Below, piece after piece: positions 36,119-44,465 of a DNA stretch of 64,000 nt. The stretch spans positions 77,301 to 141,300 of the forward strand of contig DAOLFG010000003.1 of NCBI GenBank assembly GCA_035326425.1, written 5' to 3'. Position 1 is the first letter of the stretch; each line of letters opens with the position of its first letter. The stretch is from CALKJU01 sp035326425. Lineage in GTDB: Bacteria > Pseudomonadota > Alphaproteobacteria > Geminicoccales > Geminicoccaceae. The position numbers and the translations under genes are program-made. The notes under the pieces were generated by a model. It saw nothing but the letters and a program-made list of their open reading frames with translations, had not been told where the DNA came from and did not search any database.

Positions 36119-36624
36119 TGCGCGGCCAGACGGGAGGACTGCGTACCGGCCTGCTGGTGGCGCTGGTGGTGCTGGCGCTCGACCAGGCCACCAAGGCCGT
36201 GGCCCTGGCGCTGCTCGGCGGCCGGCCGCCGGTCGAGGTCACCGGCTTCTTCAACCTCGTGCTGGTCTGGAACCCGGGCGTCAGCTTCGGCATGCTGCAG
36301 GGCCTGGGCGATCTCGGACCCTGGCTGCTCACCGCCTTCGGCCTCGCGGTCTGCCTGGCGCTGGGCTTCTGGCTGGCCCGCGAGACACGCGGGCTCACGC
36401 GGCTGGCGCTGGGCCTCGTGCTGGGCGGCGCCATCGGCAACATCGTCGACCGGCTGCGCTTCGGCGCTGTGATCGACTTCCTCGACTTCCATGCCTTCGG
36501 CTATCATTGGCCGGCATTCAACGTTTCGGACAGCGCCATCGTCGTCGGCGCCGCGCTGCTGGTCCTCGACGGGCTGCGCTCGGATCGCACGGCAACTGGC
36601 CAGATGCGGGGACAGGTTCGATGA
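36118..36624 (+). CDS. lspA: Lipoprotein signal peptidase LspA
   Basis: 168 residues, four membrane helices. The family motifs are ALDQATKAV (first conserved Asp-containing box), FNLVLVWNPGVSFG, GGAIGNIVDRL and FNVSDSAIVVGA; the two catalytic Asp are those of GNIVDR and NVSDS. It removes signal peptides from diacylated prolipoproteins at the inner membrane. The ATG overlaps the ileS stop, and the gene's own stop overlaps the start of a lipoprotein gene. Confidence 0.97.
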   Translation: MRGQTGGLRTGLLVALVVLALDQATKAVALALLGGRPPVEVTGFFNLVLVWNPGVSFGMLQGLGDLGPWLLTAFGLAVCLALGFWLARETRGLTRLALGLVLGGAIGNIVDRLRFGAVIDFLDFHAFGYHWPAFNVSDSAIVVGAALLVLDGLRSDRTATGQMRGQVR

Positions 36625-37166
36625 TTCCGATGCGGGCCTTGGGGGTCGCCATGCTGGCGGCGGGGCTGGCCAGCGGCTGCCAGACCACGGTCCAGGAGAC
36701 CTTCGGCATCGGCAAGCGGGCACCCGACGAGTTCCAGATCGTCCGCCGCCAGCCGCTGATCATCCCGCCCGACGCCACCTTGCGGCCGCCACGGCCCGGC
36801 GAGACCGGCCCGGCGACGCAGAGCGCCTCCAGCCAGGCCCGCGAGGTCCTCACCGGCACGGCACCGCCCGCTCCCGACACCACGCTCAGCAGCGGCGAGC
36901 AGGCGCTGCTGGCCGACACCCGCACCCAGGCGCAGCCCGACATCCGGCGGCTGCTGCTGGAGGAGAACACCGAGCTCGCCAATATCGACGAGAGCCGGTT
37001 CCTCGTCATCCTCGACTGGCAGCGCCGTCGCATGACGCCGCAGGGCACGCCGATCAATGCCACCGCCGAGGCCGAGAGGCTGCGGGCCGAGGGCGTCGCC
37101 TCGACCGGTCCGGTGACCATCCGAACCGGCAGCACGCCGCTGCCCCAGACCGGTAGCGAATCTTGA
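36621..37166 (+). CDS. DUF3035 lipoprotein, BamF-like
   Basis: 181 residues. A lipoprotein signal ends at ASGC (Cys ~20). A short conserved block follows, APDEFQIVRRQPLIIPPDA, which resembles the N-terminal segment of BamC. The rest is low-complexity and Pro/Thr-rich. DUF3035 proteins of this kind were described as BamF, an alphaproteobacterial accessory lipoprotein of the outer-membrane assembly machine; I infer the same role here. It overlaps lspA by 4 bp. Confidence 0.8.
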   Translation: MIPMRALGVAMLAAGLASGCQTTVQETFGIGKRAPDEFQIVRRQPLIIPPDATLRPPRPGETGPATQSASSQAREVLTGTAPPAPDTTLSSGEQALLADTRTQAQPDIRRLLLEENTELANIDESRFLVILDWQRRRMTPQGTPINATAEAERLRAEGVASTGPVTIRTGSTPLPQTGSES

Positions 37167-37179
37167 CCGGGAGTGAACC

Positions 37180-38496
37180 TTGACCGATGCGCGCGAGATC
37201 GGCCTGAACCCCGCCGGCGGCGACGTCGCCGACGGCGTCTTCCACCCCGAGACCTTCATGCTCGGCAACGGCATGGAGGTGGTGGTCGTCTCCAATCGCC
37301 GCGCGCACGTCGTCTCGCACTGGGTGTGGTACCGCGTCGGCACCGCCGACAGCCCCCCCGGCCTGTCGGGCCTGCCGCACTTCCTCGAGCACCTGATGTT
37401 CAAGGGTACCGGCCACATCCCGCCGGGCGAGTTCTCCAAGACCGTCGCCCGCAACGGCGGCAACGACAACGCCTTCACCAGCTACGACTACACCGCCTAC
37501 TTCCAGACCATCGCCCGCGACCGGCTCGAGCTGGTGATGGGCATGGAAGCCGACCGGATGACCGATCTCCGGCTGGTCGACGAGATCGTCTACCCCGAGC
37601 GCGACGTCATCCTCGAGGAGCGGCGCTCGCGCGTCGACAACGAGCCCAGCTCGCTGCTGGGCGAGCAGCTCAACGCCGCCCAGTTCCTGCACCATCCCTA
37701 CCGCCTGCCGGTGATCGGCTGGATGCACGAGATCGAGGCCTATCGGCGCGAGGACGCCGAGGCCTTCTATCGGCAGTGGTACGCCCCCAACAACGCCATC
37801 CTGGTCGTGGTCGGCGACATCGACGCCGACGAGCTGCGGCCGCTGGCGGAGCGGGCCTATGGCCGCATCCCGGCGCGGCCGGTGCCGCAGCGCCGCCGGC
37901 TGGCCGAGCCGCCGCAGCACGCCGAGCGCCGGCTGTCGCTGTCCGATCCGAGGGTGCGGCAGCCCAGCCTGATCCGCTCCTACCTGGCGCCGAGCTACGC
38001 CTCGCAGGGTTCGGAGCACGCCTATCCGCTGGCGGTGCTGGCCGAGGCGCTGGGCGGTGGCGGCACCAGCCGGCTCTACCGCCGGCTGGTCGTCGACCAG
38101 GGCCTCGCCACCGGCGCCGGCTGCTACTACTGGGCGAGCTGCCTCGACCGCACCACCTTCCGCATCTATTCGAGCCCGCGCCCCGGGATCGAGCTCGACG
38201 CGCTGGAGGCGGCACTCGACACCGAGATCGCGGCACTGCTCGGGAACGGCATCGCCGGCGACGAGCTGGCGCGCACCAAGCGGCGCATGCTGGCCGACGC
38301 CATCTACGCCCGCGATTCGCTGAGCGGTGCGGCGCACGTGCTGGGGGCGGCGCTGACCGCCGGCCAGACCGTCGCCGATGTCGAGGCCTGGCCGGCCCGC
38401 ATCAATGCCGTGACCGCCGAGCAGATCGCCGCCGCTGCCGCCCTGGTCCTCGATCGCCGCCGGTCGGTGACCGGCTGGCTGCTCGCCGCCGCCTGA
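37180..38496 (+). CDS. M16 zinc metallopeptidase (active subunit)
   Basis: 438 residues. The inverted zinc motif HFLEH lies in SGLPHFLEHLMFKGT (~residue 65), with a downstream Glu in the ERDVILEER segment, so it is catalytically competent. The start is a TTG at 37180 with GGGAG ahead; no ATG lies before the conserved N-terminus. It forms a pair with the next gene, like the two-subunit PqqL/YmxG/processing-peptidase arrangement of Alphaproteobacteria. The N-terminus shows no clear signal peptide. Confidence 0.93.
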   Translation: MTDAREIGLNPAGGDVADGVFHPETFMLGNGMEVVVVSNRRAHVVSHWVWYRVGTADSPPGLSGLPHFLEHLMFKGTGHIPPGEFSKTVARNGGNDNAFTSYDYTAYFQTIARDRLELVMGMEADRMTDLRLVDEIVYPERDVILEERRSRVDNEPSSLLGEQLNAAQFLHHPYRLPVIGWMHEIEAYRREDAEAFYRQWYAPNNAILVVVGDIDADELRPLAERAYGRIPARPVPQRRRLAEPPQHAERRLSLSDPRVRQPSLIRSYLAPSYASQGSEHAYPLAVLAEALGGGGTSRLYRRLVVDQGLATGAGCYYWASCLDRTTFRIYSSPRPGIELDALEAALDTEIAALLGNGIAGDELARTKRRMLADAIYARDSLSGAAHVLGAALTAGQTVADVEAWPARINAVTAEQIAAAAALVLDRRRSVTGWLLAAA

Positions 38497-38515
38497 ACGC
38501 CCGAGGGAATCGATC

Positions 38516-39793
38516 GTGAGCCAGACGAGCGTCGCGGCCTCATCCGGACTCGTCCAGGAGGTGGTCAGCCCCCAGGGCATCCGCGCCTACCTGATCCACG
38601 ACCGCTCGCTGCCGATCGTGTCGCTGGTGGCGAGCTTCCGCCGCGGTGCGGCCCTCGACCCCGAGGAGCTGGCCGGGCTGTCGCACATGACCTCGGGCCT
38701 GATCGACGAGGGGGCCGGGCCCTACGACAGCCAGGCCTTCCGCGCCGCCCTCGAGGACGACGCCATCCGGCTCAGCTTCGACGTCGACCGCGACGCCCTC
38801 CACCTCGACCTCAAGACCCTGTCGGCCAATCGCGACAAGGCCTTCGAGCTGCTTCGCCTGGCGCTGACCCGGCCGCGCTTCGACGACGAGCCGGTGGCGC
38901 GCATCCGCAGCCAGATCCAGGCCGACCTGCGCCGCCGCTCCAGCGATCCCGACCATCTGGCCGGGCGGGCCTGGCATCGCCTGGCCTTCGCCGGCCACCC
39001 CTACGGCCACTCGGTGCGCGGCACGCCGGAGAGCATCGCCGCCATCGGGGTCGACGCCATGCGCGAGGTGCTGGCGACCCGCCTCGGCCGCGACCGGCTG
39101 TGCGTCGGCGTCTCGGGCGACATCGAGGCCGACGAGCTGGCGGCGGCGCTGGACCGCATCTTCGGCGAGCTGCCGGCCACCGGCGGGCCGGTCGCCGGTC
39201 CGCCGGTCACGCCCAGGGCCGGCATGGTCCACGTCGTGCCGATGGCGATCCCGCAGAGCGTGGTGCAGTTCGGCCATGGCGGCATCGGCCGCAAGGACCC
39301 CGAGCACTACCCGGCCTACATCGTCAACTACATCCTGGGCGGCGGCGGCTTCAGCTCGCGGCTGACCGAGGAGATCCGCGAGAAGCGCGGGCTGGCCTAC
39401 TCGGTCTACTCCTACCTGCACGACACCGAGCTGGCGCCCTTGTGGCTGGGCGGGCTCGCCACCAAGAACGAGCAGGTAGCGCTCTCCCTCGACCTGCTGC
39501 GCGCCGAGCTGCGCCGCATGGCCGAGGGCGACATCTCCGAGACCGAGCTGGCGGACGCCAAGACCTACCTCACCGGCTCCTTCCCCTTGCGTCTCACCAG
39601 CAACGACAATGTCGCCAAGGCGCTGCTCGGCATGCAGGTCTGGGACCTCGGCCTCGACTTCCTCGACCGGCGCAACGGCCTCATCGAGGCGGTCACACTC
39701 GAGGACACGCGCCGGGCGGCCAAGCGGCTGTTCGACCAGCCGCTGCTCGTTACCATTGTCGGCGAGCCGCAAGGGATCGAGGCCACCGCCTGA
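38516..39793 (+). CDS. M16 family protein (non-catalytic partner)
   Basis: 425 residues, same fold as the upstream gene. At the zinc-motif position it reads LSHMTSGLIDEG, so HxxEH is missing and it cannot bind catalytic zinc. The C-terminal half keeps the family loop GGGGFSSRLTEEIREKRGLAY. It starts at a GTG 19 bp after the first M16 gene. The expected product is a heterodimer with one active and one substrate-binding subunit. Confidence 0.92.
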   Translation: MSQTSVAASSGLVQEVVSPQGIRAYLIHDRSLPIVSLVASFRRGAALDPEELAGLSHMTSGLIDEGAGPYDSQAFRAALEDDAIRLSFDVDRDALHLDLKTLSANRDKAFELLRLALTRPRFDDEPVARIRSQIQADLRRRSSDPDHLAGRAWHRLAFAGHPYGHSVRGTPESIAAIGVDAMREVLATRLGRDRLCVGVSGDIEADELAAALDRIFGELPATGGPVAGPPVTPRAGMVHVVPMAIPQSVVQFGHGGIGRKDPEHYPAYIVNYILGGGGFSSRLTEEIREKRGLAYSVYSYLHDTELAPLWLGGLATKNEQVALSLDLLRAELRRMAEGDISETELADAKTYLTGSFPLRLTSNDNVAKALLGMQVWDLGLDFLDRRNGLIEAVTLEDTRRAAKRLFDQPLLVTIVGEPQGIEATA

Positions 39794-39818
39794 CCCCTGG
39801 CGGCCGCAGGAGCGATCC

Positions 39819-41588
39819 TTGCCCGCCATCCGCCGCCTGCCCGAGGGCCTGGTCAACCGCATCGCCGCCGGCGAGGTCGTCGAGCGGCCGGCCTCCGTGG
39901 TCAAGGAGCTGGTCGAGAACGCCCTCGATGCCGGCGCATCGCGCATCTCGGTCGCCGTCGAGGGCGGCGGCCGCAACCTGATCGCCGTCACCGACGACGG
40001 CTGCGGCATGAGCGCCGACGAGCTGGCGCTGGCCATCGAGCGCCACGCCACCTCCAAGCTCGACGACGACGCGCTCATCCGCATCACCAGCTACGGCTTC
40101 CGCGGCGAGGCCCTGCCCTCGATCGGCGCCGTCGCCCGCCTCAGGCTGCTCAGCCGCACTGCCGGGGCCGACAGCGCCTGGGCGCTGGAGGTCGAGGGCG
40201 GCGAGGTCGGCACGGCGAGGCCGGCGGCCGGGCCGCGCGGCACTCGCGTCGAGGTCCGCGACCTGTTCTACAGGACCCCGGCGCGTCTCAAATTCCTCCG
40301 CGCCGAGCGCAGCGAGACCGAGGCCATCGCCGAGACCGTCCGCCGCCTCGCCCTGGCCGCCCCCGCCGCCGCCTTCGCCCTCGAGGTCGACGGCAGGCAG
40401 GCCTGGCGCGCCGACCCGGTGCTGGCCGATCCGGTCGAGGCCCGCCGCCAGCGGGCATCCGCCGTGATGGGCCGCGAGTTCCGCGACGCCTCGCTGGTCG
40501 TCGAGGCGGTGCGCGAGGCGATCCGCCTCGATGCGCTGATCGCCCTGCCCACCGCCAGCCGCAACGACGCCCGCCACCAATATCTCTTCGTCAACGGCCG
40601 GCCGGTGCAGGACAAGCTGCTGCGCGGCGCCTTGCGCGCCGCCTACAGCGACCTGTTGTTCCACGACCGCCAGCCGCTGGCGGCGATCTGGCTGGAGTTG
40701 CCGCCCGAGCAGGTCGACGTCAACGTCCATCCCGCCAAGGCCGAGGTGCGCTTCCGCGAGCCGGCGCTGGTGCGCGGCCTGATCGTGGGGGCCCTCAAGC
40801 GTGCGCTCGCCGAGCATGGCCAGCGCACCTCGCCGACGCTCGGCCACGCCGCCCTGGGGCTGGCCGGCGGCGGCGTGTCGCGGACGCCCGTCCGCCCGTC
40901 GCTCGGCCTCGCCGAGGCCGCCGCCGTCTTCCAGGGATCGGGCTCGCTCGATCTCGGCGCGCCACAGGCGCAGCCGATGCCGGAAGCACCTGCCGAGCCC
41001 TCGCCCCACCCCCTGGGGGCGGCCCTGGCGCAGCTGCACGACAGCTACATCCTCGCCCAGTCGGCCGACGGCCTCGTGCTGGTCGACCAGCACGCCGCCC
41101 ACGAGCGCATCGTCTACGAGCGGCTGAAGCAGGAGCTGCGCGACGGCGGCGTGCGCCGCCAGGCCCTGCTGCTGCCCGAGATCGTCGAGCTCGAGGCCGC
41201 CGAGACGCATGCGCTGCTGCAGCGGGCGGCGGAGCTCGCCGAGCTCGGCCTCGTGGTCGAGGGCTTCGGCGAAGGGGCGGTGATCGTCCGCGAGACCCCG
41301 GCGATCCTGGGGGCGTCGGCCGCCAAGGACCTGGTGCGCGACCTCGCCGCCGACCTCGTGGGCGAGATCGACGAGACCCTGGCGCTGCGCGAGGCGCTGG
41401 AGCGGGTGGCCGCCACCATGGCCTGCCACGGCAGCGTGCGCGCCGGCCGCCGGCTGGCGCATGCGGAGATGGACGCCCTGCTGCGCCAGATGGAAGCGAC
41501 CCCGGGCTCGGGGCAGTGCAATCACGGCCGGCCTACCTATATCCAGCTCTCCAGGAGCGACCTGGAGCGGCTGTTCCAGCGGCGGTAG
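39819..41588 (+). CDS. mutL: DNA mismatch repair protein MutL (endonuclease type)
   Basis: 589 residues. The GHKL ATPase N-terminus has NRIAAGEVVERPASVVKELVEN, DDGCGM and GFRGEALPSI. The C-terminal domain has DQHAAHE-(4)-E from residue ~423, with ACHGSVRAG and CNHGRP as further metal-site motifs. This is the nicking-endonuclease class found where MutH is absent. A TTG start at 39819 follows AGGAGCG. It ends the ribF-to-mutL run. Confidence 0.96.
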   Translation: MPAIRRLPEGLVNRIAAGEVVERPASVVKELVENALDAGASRISVAVEGGGRNLIAVTDDGCGMSADELALAIERHATSKLDDDALIRITSYGFRGEALPSIGAVARLRLLSRTAGADSAWALEVEGGEVGTARPAAGPRGTRVEVRDLFYRTPARLKFLRAERSETEAIAETVRRLALAAPAAAFALEVDGRQAWRADPVLADPVEARRQRASAVMGREFRDASLVVEAVREAIRLDALIALPTASRNDARHQYLFVNGRPVQDKLLRGALRAAYSDLLFHDRQPLAAIWLELPPEQVDVNVHPAKAEVRFREPALVRGLIVGALKRALAEHGQRTSPTLGHAALGLAGGGVSRTPVRPSLGLAEAAAVFQGSGSLDLGAPQAQPMPEAPAEPSPHPLGAALAQLHDSYILAQSADGLVLVDQHAAHERIVYERLKQELRDGGVRRQALLLPEIVELEAAETHALLQRAAELAELGLVVEGFGEGAVIVRETPAILGASAAKDLVRDLAADLVGEIDETLALREALERVAATMACHGSVRAGRRLAHAEMDALLRQMEATPGSGQCNHGRPTYIQLSRSDLERLFQRR

Positions 41589-41668
41589 CCGGCCGCCGGC
41601 GGCTGCGCTATATCGCCGCCGCCGCCCGCCGGCGTGGTGGCGGCGGCAAGTGTTCGTGGAGTGCCTGA

Positions 41669-42010
41669 ATGACCTACGTGGTCACCGAAGCCTGCATACG
41701 CTGCAAGTACATGGATTGCGTCGAGGTCTGCCCCGTCGATTGCTTCTACGAGGGCGAGAACATGCTCGTCATCAATCCCGACGAATGCATCGACTGCGGC
41801 GTCTGCGAGCCGGAATGCCCGGCCGAGGCCATTCTCCCGGACACCGAATCCGAGGCCGAGAAATGGCTGGAGCTCAACCGCGAATATTCGAGCGGCGCCT
41901 GGCCCAACATCACCCGCAAGCGGCCGCCGCCCGAGGATGCCGACGAGTTCAAGGGCGTGCCGGACAAGTTCAAGGACCACTTCGTCCCCGCCGCCGGCCA
42001 GGGCAGCTGA
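41669..42010 (+). CDS. fdxA: Seven-iron ferredoxin FdxA
   Basis: 113 residues. It has two clusters of Cys: CIRCKYMDCVEVCPVDC (the [3Fe-4S]-type first site) and CIDCGVCEPECP ([4Fe-4S]). The C-terminal extension is Lys/Pro-rich (ITRKRPPPED) as in rhizobial and rhodospirillal FdxA. It lies just upstream of carD, a common alphaproteobacterial pairing. Confidence 0.95.
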   Translation: MTYVVTEACIRCKYMDCVEVCPVDCFYEGENMLVINPDECIDCGVCEPECPAEAILPDTESEAEKWLELNREYSSGAWPNITRKRPPPEDADEFKGVPDKFKDHFVPAAGQGS

Positions 42011-42335
42011 GCGCCATCGGGGGTGGTCCCCGAGGGCGCTCGCCCATAACCTGACCGTTTCGTCAGCTTGCGCCCGCCGCATGGCTCTCCTGTGTTTCGC
42101 GGGGGCTGGCGGAAGCCTGTTTTTTGTGCTATTTGTTTAGAAGACAGACGCCACCAAAGAACTTGAGCGCTCAGCACTTGATCGCTGGTTCATAGCCACA
42201 TTGCGACCGTCTATGACGTCCCTTTGCGACCGCCGCCCAGGCGCTCGCACGGCGCATTGTGGTCCAAACGACGGAGCTCGCACCGTCCGTGTCGGGTGGG
42301 ACACGGGCGATGCCAAGAAGTCGGAGTCGTAGCAG
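42011..42335 (+). promoter_or_regulatory. fdxA-carD intergenic region: weak terminator and carD leader
   Basis: No gene in these 325 bp. A short stem GGCT (42104-42107) / AGCC (42114-42117) followed by a T run (42120-42125) may end fdxA. Further on are a perfect palindrome TGAGCGCTCA (42164-42173) and a direct repeat TTGCGACCG at 42201-42209 and 42224-42232 (23-bp spacing, about two helical turns). The latter two are candidate regulator sites for carD. Confidence 0.35.
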
Positions 42336-42836
42336 ATGGCAAGGAAGTTGGCGTTCGCTGCGGGTGACTACATCGTCTACCCGTCGCATGGCGTCGGCCG
42401 CATCACCGGCATCGAGAGCCAGTCGATCGCCGGCATCGACCTGGAAATGTACGTCGTGTCGTTCGAGAACGAGCGCCTCATCCTGCGGGTGCCGGTCGAC
42501 AAGGCGCCGAAGTCCGGCATGCGCAAGCTGAGCTCGCGCGAGAAGATCCAGTCCGCCCTCGACGCGCTCAAGATCAAGACCCGGCCGAAGCGCACCGTCA
42601 TGTGGAGCCGGCGCGCCCAGGAGTACGAGGCCAAGATCAATTCGGGCGACCCGGTCTCGATCGCCGAGGTGGTGCGCGAGCTGCATCGCGCCGACGACAC
42701 CGAGCAGTCCTACAGCGAACGCCAGATGTACCGCGCCGCCCTCGAGCGGCTGGCCCGCGAGGTCGCGGCCATCGACCATGTCGACGAGGCCGAAGCCACC
42801 CGTCGGCTGGAGAAGGTGCTGCTGCAGGCCGCCTGA
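42336..42836 (+). CDS. carD: CarD family transcriptional regulator
   Basis: 166 residues. The N-terminal RNA-polymerase-interacting domain shows GDYIVYPSHGVGRITGIE and LILRVPVDKA. The C-terminal helical DNA-binding domain shows RRAQEYEAKINSGDPVSIAEVVREL. CarD binds the RNAP beta subunit and stabilises open complexes, notably at rRNA and stress promoters. It is followed by a strong hairpin. Confidence 0.95.
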   Translation: MARKLAFAAGDYIVYPSHGVGRITGIESQSIAGIDLEMYVVSFENERLILRVPVDKAPKSGMRKLSSREKIQSALDALKIKTRPKRTVMWSRRAQEYEAKINSGDPVSIAEVVRELHRADDTEQSYSERQMYRAALERLAREVAAIDHVDEAEATRRLEKVLLQAA

Positions 42837-42859
42837 TCCCGGCCACCGCACGATCGTCG

Positions 42860-42880
42860 AGGGGCCCTCCGAGGGCCCTT
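42860..42880 (+). terminator. carD terminator-like hairpin
   Basis: A 9-bp stem AGGGGCCCT / AGGGCCCTT (one G-T pair) with a CCG loop starts 24 bp after the carD stop. There is no long T run, as often in very GC-rich genomes. Confidence 0.55.
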
Positions 42881-42926
42881 CGCGTTCTCCGGGCCCGTCC
42901 TGCTCCGAGCCCGTCCTGCGCTTGGC

Positions 42927-42963
42927 GATGGCCAGCCATGCGATTCGCGCATGGCTGGCCATC
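42927..42963. terminator. Perfect 16-bp stem-loop between carD and GST genes
   Basis: GATGGCCAGCCATGCG (42927-42942) and its exact complement (42948-42963) enclose a 5-nt loop. It begins 4 bp after the GST stop on the minus strand, so it probably ends that transcript, though no T run follows. It could also act for carD read-through. Confidence 0.6.
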
Positions 42964-42966
42964 CGG

Positions 42967-43569
42967 CTATTCCGCGGTGATCGGCACGTGCGCCGGATGG
43001 CCGGCGACGCGCGCCAGCCAGGCCCTGATGCCCGGATAGCCGGCGAGATCGAGGCCGGCCTCGTCGGCCATGTGGGTGTAGCCATAGAGCGCCAGGTCGG
43101 CGATGGTCTCGCCGTTCCCGACCAGCCAGTCGTGGCGGGCGAGCCGCCGCTCCATCACGCCGAGAGCGGCATAGCCCTTCTTCTCCAGCGCCGGCAGATC
43201 GGCGGCGCGCGGATCGTCCGGCAGGTAGTGCAGGATGAATCGCCGCACCGCCAGTGCGGTCTCGTGGCTGTACTGCTCGAAGAACATCCATTCCAGCACG
43301 CGCGTCCGGCTCAGCCGGTCGCCGGGCCACCAGGGCGTGCCCTCGGCCAGCCAGTAGAGGATGGCGTCGGACTCGCTGATCGCCGTGCCGTCGTCGAGCA
43401 CCAGCACCGGGATTCGGCCGTTGGGGTTGATCGCGAGGAACTCGGCCGTCCGCGTCTCGCCCTTGAGGATGTCCTTCTCGACATAGGCATAGTCCATGCC
43501 GAGGCGGCGCATCATCATGCGCACCTTGTAGCCGTTGCCGGAGGGCAGGAAGTCGTAGAGCGTCGGCAT
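42967..43569 (-). CDS. Glutathione S-transferase family protein
   Basis: 200 residues from the ATG at 43569 (MPTLYDFLPSGN). The N-terminal thioredoxin fold has the glutathione-site motif INPNGRIPVLVLDDG and SESDAILYWLAEG. The C-terminal helical domain has the folding motif (NGETIADLALYGYTH). An in-frame extension of 14 codons upstream is not conserved-looking. It is a single gene flanked by hairpins; substrate unknown. Confidence 0.9.
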   Translation of the reverse strand: MPTLYDFLPSGNGYKVRMMMRRLGMDYAYVEKDILKGETRTAEFLAINPNGRIPVLVLDDGTAISESDAILYWLAEGTPWWPGDRLSRTRVLEWMFFEQYSHETALAVRRFILHYLPDDPRAADLPALEKKGYAALGVMERRLARHDWLVGNGETIADLALYGYTHMADEAGLDLAGYPGIRAWLARVAGHPAHVPITAE

Positions 43570-43671
43570 GGTCTGTCCCGAACGGAGTGGGCCCGCCCCA
43601 GCCTGCCGCACCGCCCGGCCCTGTCAAATCGAGAGAGCTGATCCGAGCGATGAGCCCGGCTCATCCGTCCG

Positions 43672-44340
43672 TCACAGCACGCCGTGCCGGGCGAACACCT
43701 CGGCCAGCGAGGCACCGGCCGCCAGCTCGTCGCGCGTGGTATCCTCGGCCGAGACCTTCGCCAGCGCCTGGCGGAAAGCCTCCTCGGCCACCCCTTGCGG
43801 GATCACCACCACGCCGTCGGCATCGCCCAGCACCCAGTCGCCCGGCGCCACCCGCACCCCGGCGATCTCGACTGGCACGTCCATCGCCACCATCTCGCCG
43901 CGGCCCTTGCTGTCGAGCGGGCCGATGCCGCCGTGGAACACCGGAAAGCGCATCTCGCGGATACGGCGGATGTCGCGCACCAGGCCGTCGGTGACGCAGC
44001 CCGCCGCACCCCGCACCTGCGAGGCGGTGGTCAGCAGCTCGCCCCAGGGTGCGATCCGCTCGGTCGGCCCGTCGCAGGCCAGCACCGCCACCTCGTCCGG
44101 CCGCAGTGAATCGATCAGCGCCATCTCCACGGCATAGGGGTTGGCCCCCGGCTCGACATGGTAGACCGGCCGGTAGAGCCCGGTGCGCGCCCGTCCGAGC
44201 ATGACGAGGCCGTCGTCGAGCGGCCGCACGAACGGCCGCATCGCCTGCCCCGTCAGGCCCATGCCGTCCAGCACGTCCGACAGCACGGCGGCATAGAGCC
44301 GCTCCGCCAGCTCCCGGCACGGCGGCAATGTCGAGCTCAC
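43672..44340 (-). CDS. RraA-like / HMG aldolase family protein
   Basis: 222 residues. The fold core is visible in AVLSDVLDGMG, GRARTGLYRP, GELLTTASQVRGAAGCVTDGLVRD and ADGVVVIP. Related proteins are class II 4-hydroxy-4-methyl-2-oxoglutarate/oxaloacetate aldolases or dimethylmenaquinone-methyltransferase-like proteins. The Arg and Asp of G-x19-R-D (TDGLVRD) needed by the aldolases are present. It sits alone, so the physiological substrate is open. Confidence 0.85.
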   Translation of the reverse strand: MSSTLPPCRELAERLYAAVLSDVLDGMGLTGQAMRPFVRPLDDGLVMLGRARTGLYRPVYHVEPGANPYAVEMALIDSLRPDEVAVLACDGPTERIAPWGELLTTASQVRGAAGCVTDGLVRDIRRIREMRFPVFHGGIGPLDSKGRGEMVAMDVPVEIAGVRVAPGDWVLGDADGVVVIPQGVAEEAFRQALAKVSAEDTTRDELAAGASLAEVFARHGVL

Positions 44341-44442
44341 GATGATACCCTCCCCGGTTCCGGCGACCGGGCGAAGCTAGTCGCCCCGGATGGCCGGCGT
44401 CGATTGCGTTTTCTCACAGCGGCATCGGGCTGTGCATGCAAT

Positions 44443-44460
44443 GCTCCTTGCAAAAGGAGC
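44443..44460 (+). promoter_or_regulatory. Hairpin enclosing the Shine-Dalgarno of the TPR/PG-binding gene
   Basis: GCTCCTT (44443-44449), loop GCAA (a GNRA tetraloop) and AAGGAGC (44454-44460) form a perfect 7-bp stem that contains the whole AAGGAG site 6 bp before the ATG. An upstream GGGCT (44427-44431) could compete by pairing with AGCCC (44458-44462). Such a layout can act as an RNA thermometer or switch. Confidence 0.55.
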
Positions 44461-44465
44461 CCGAC

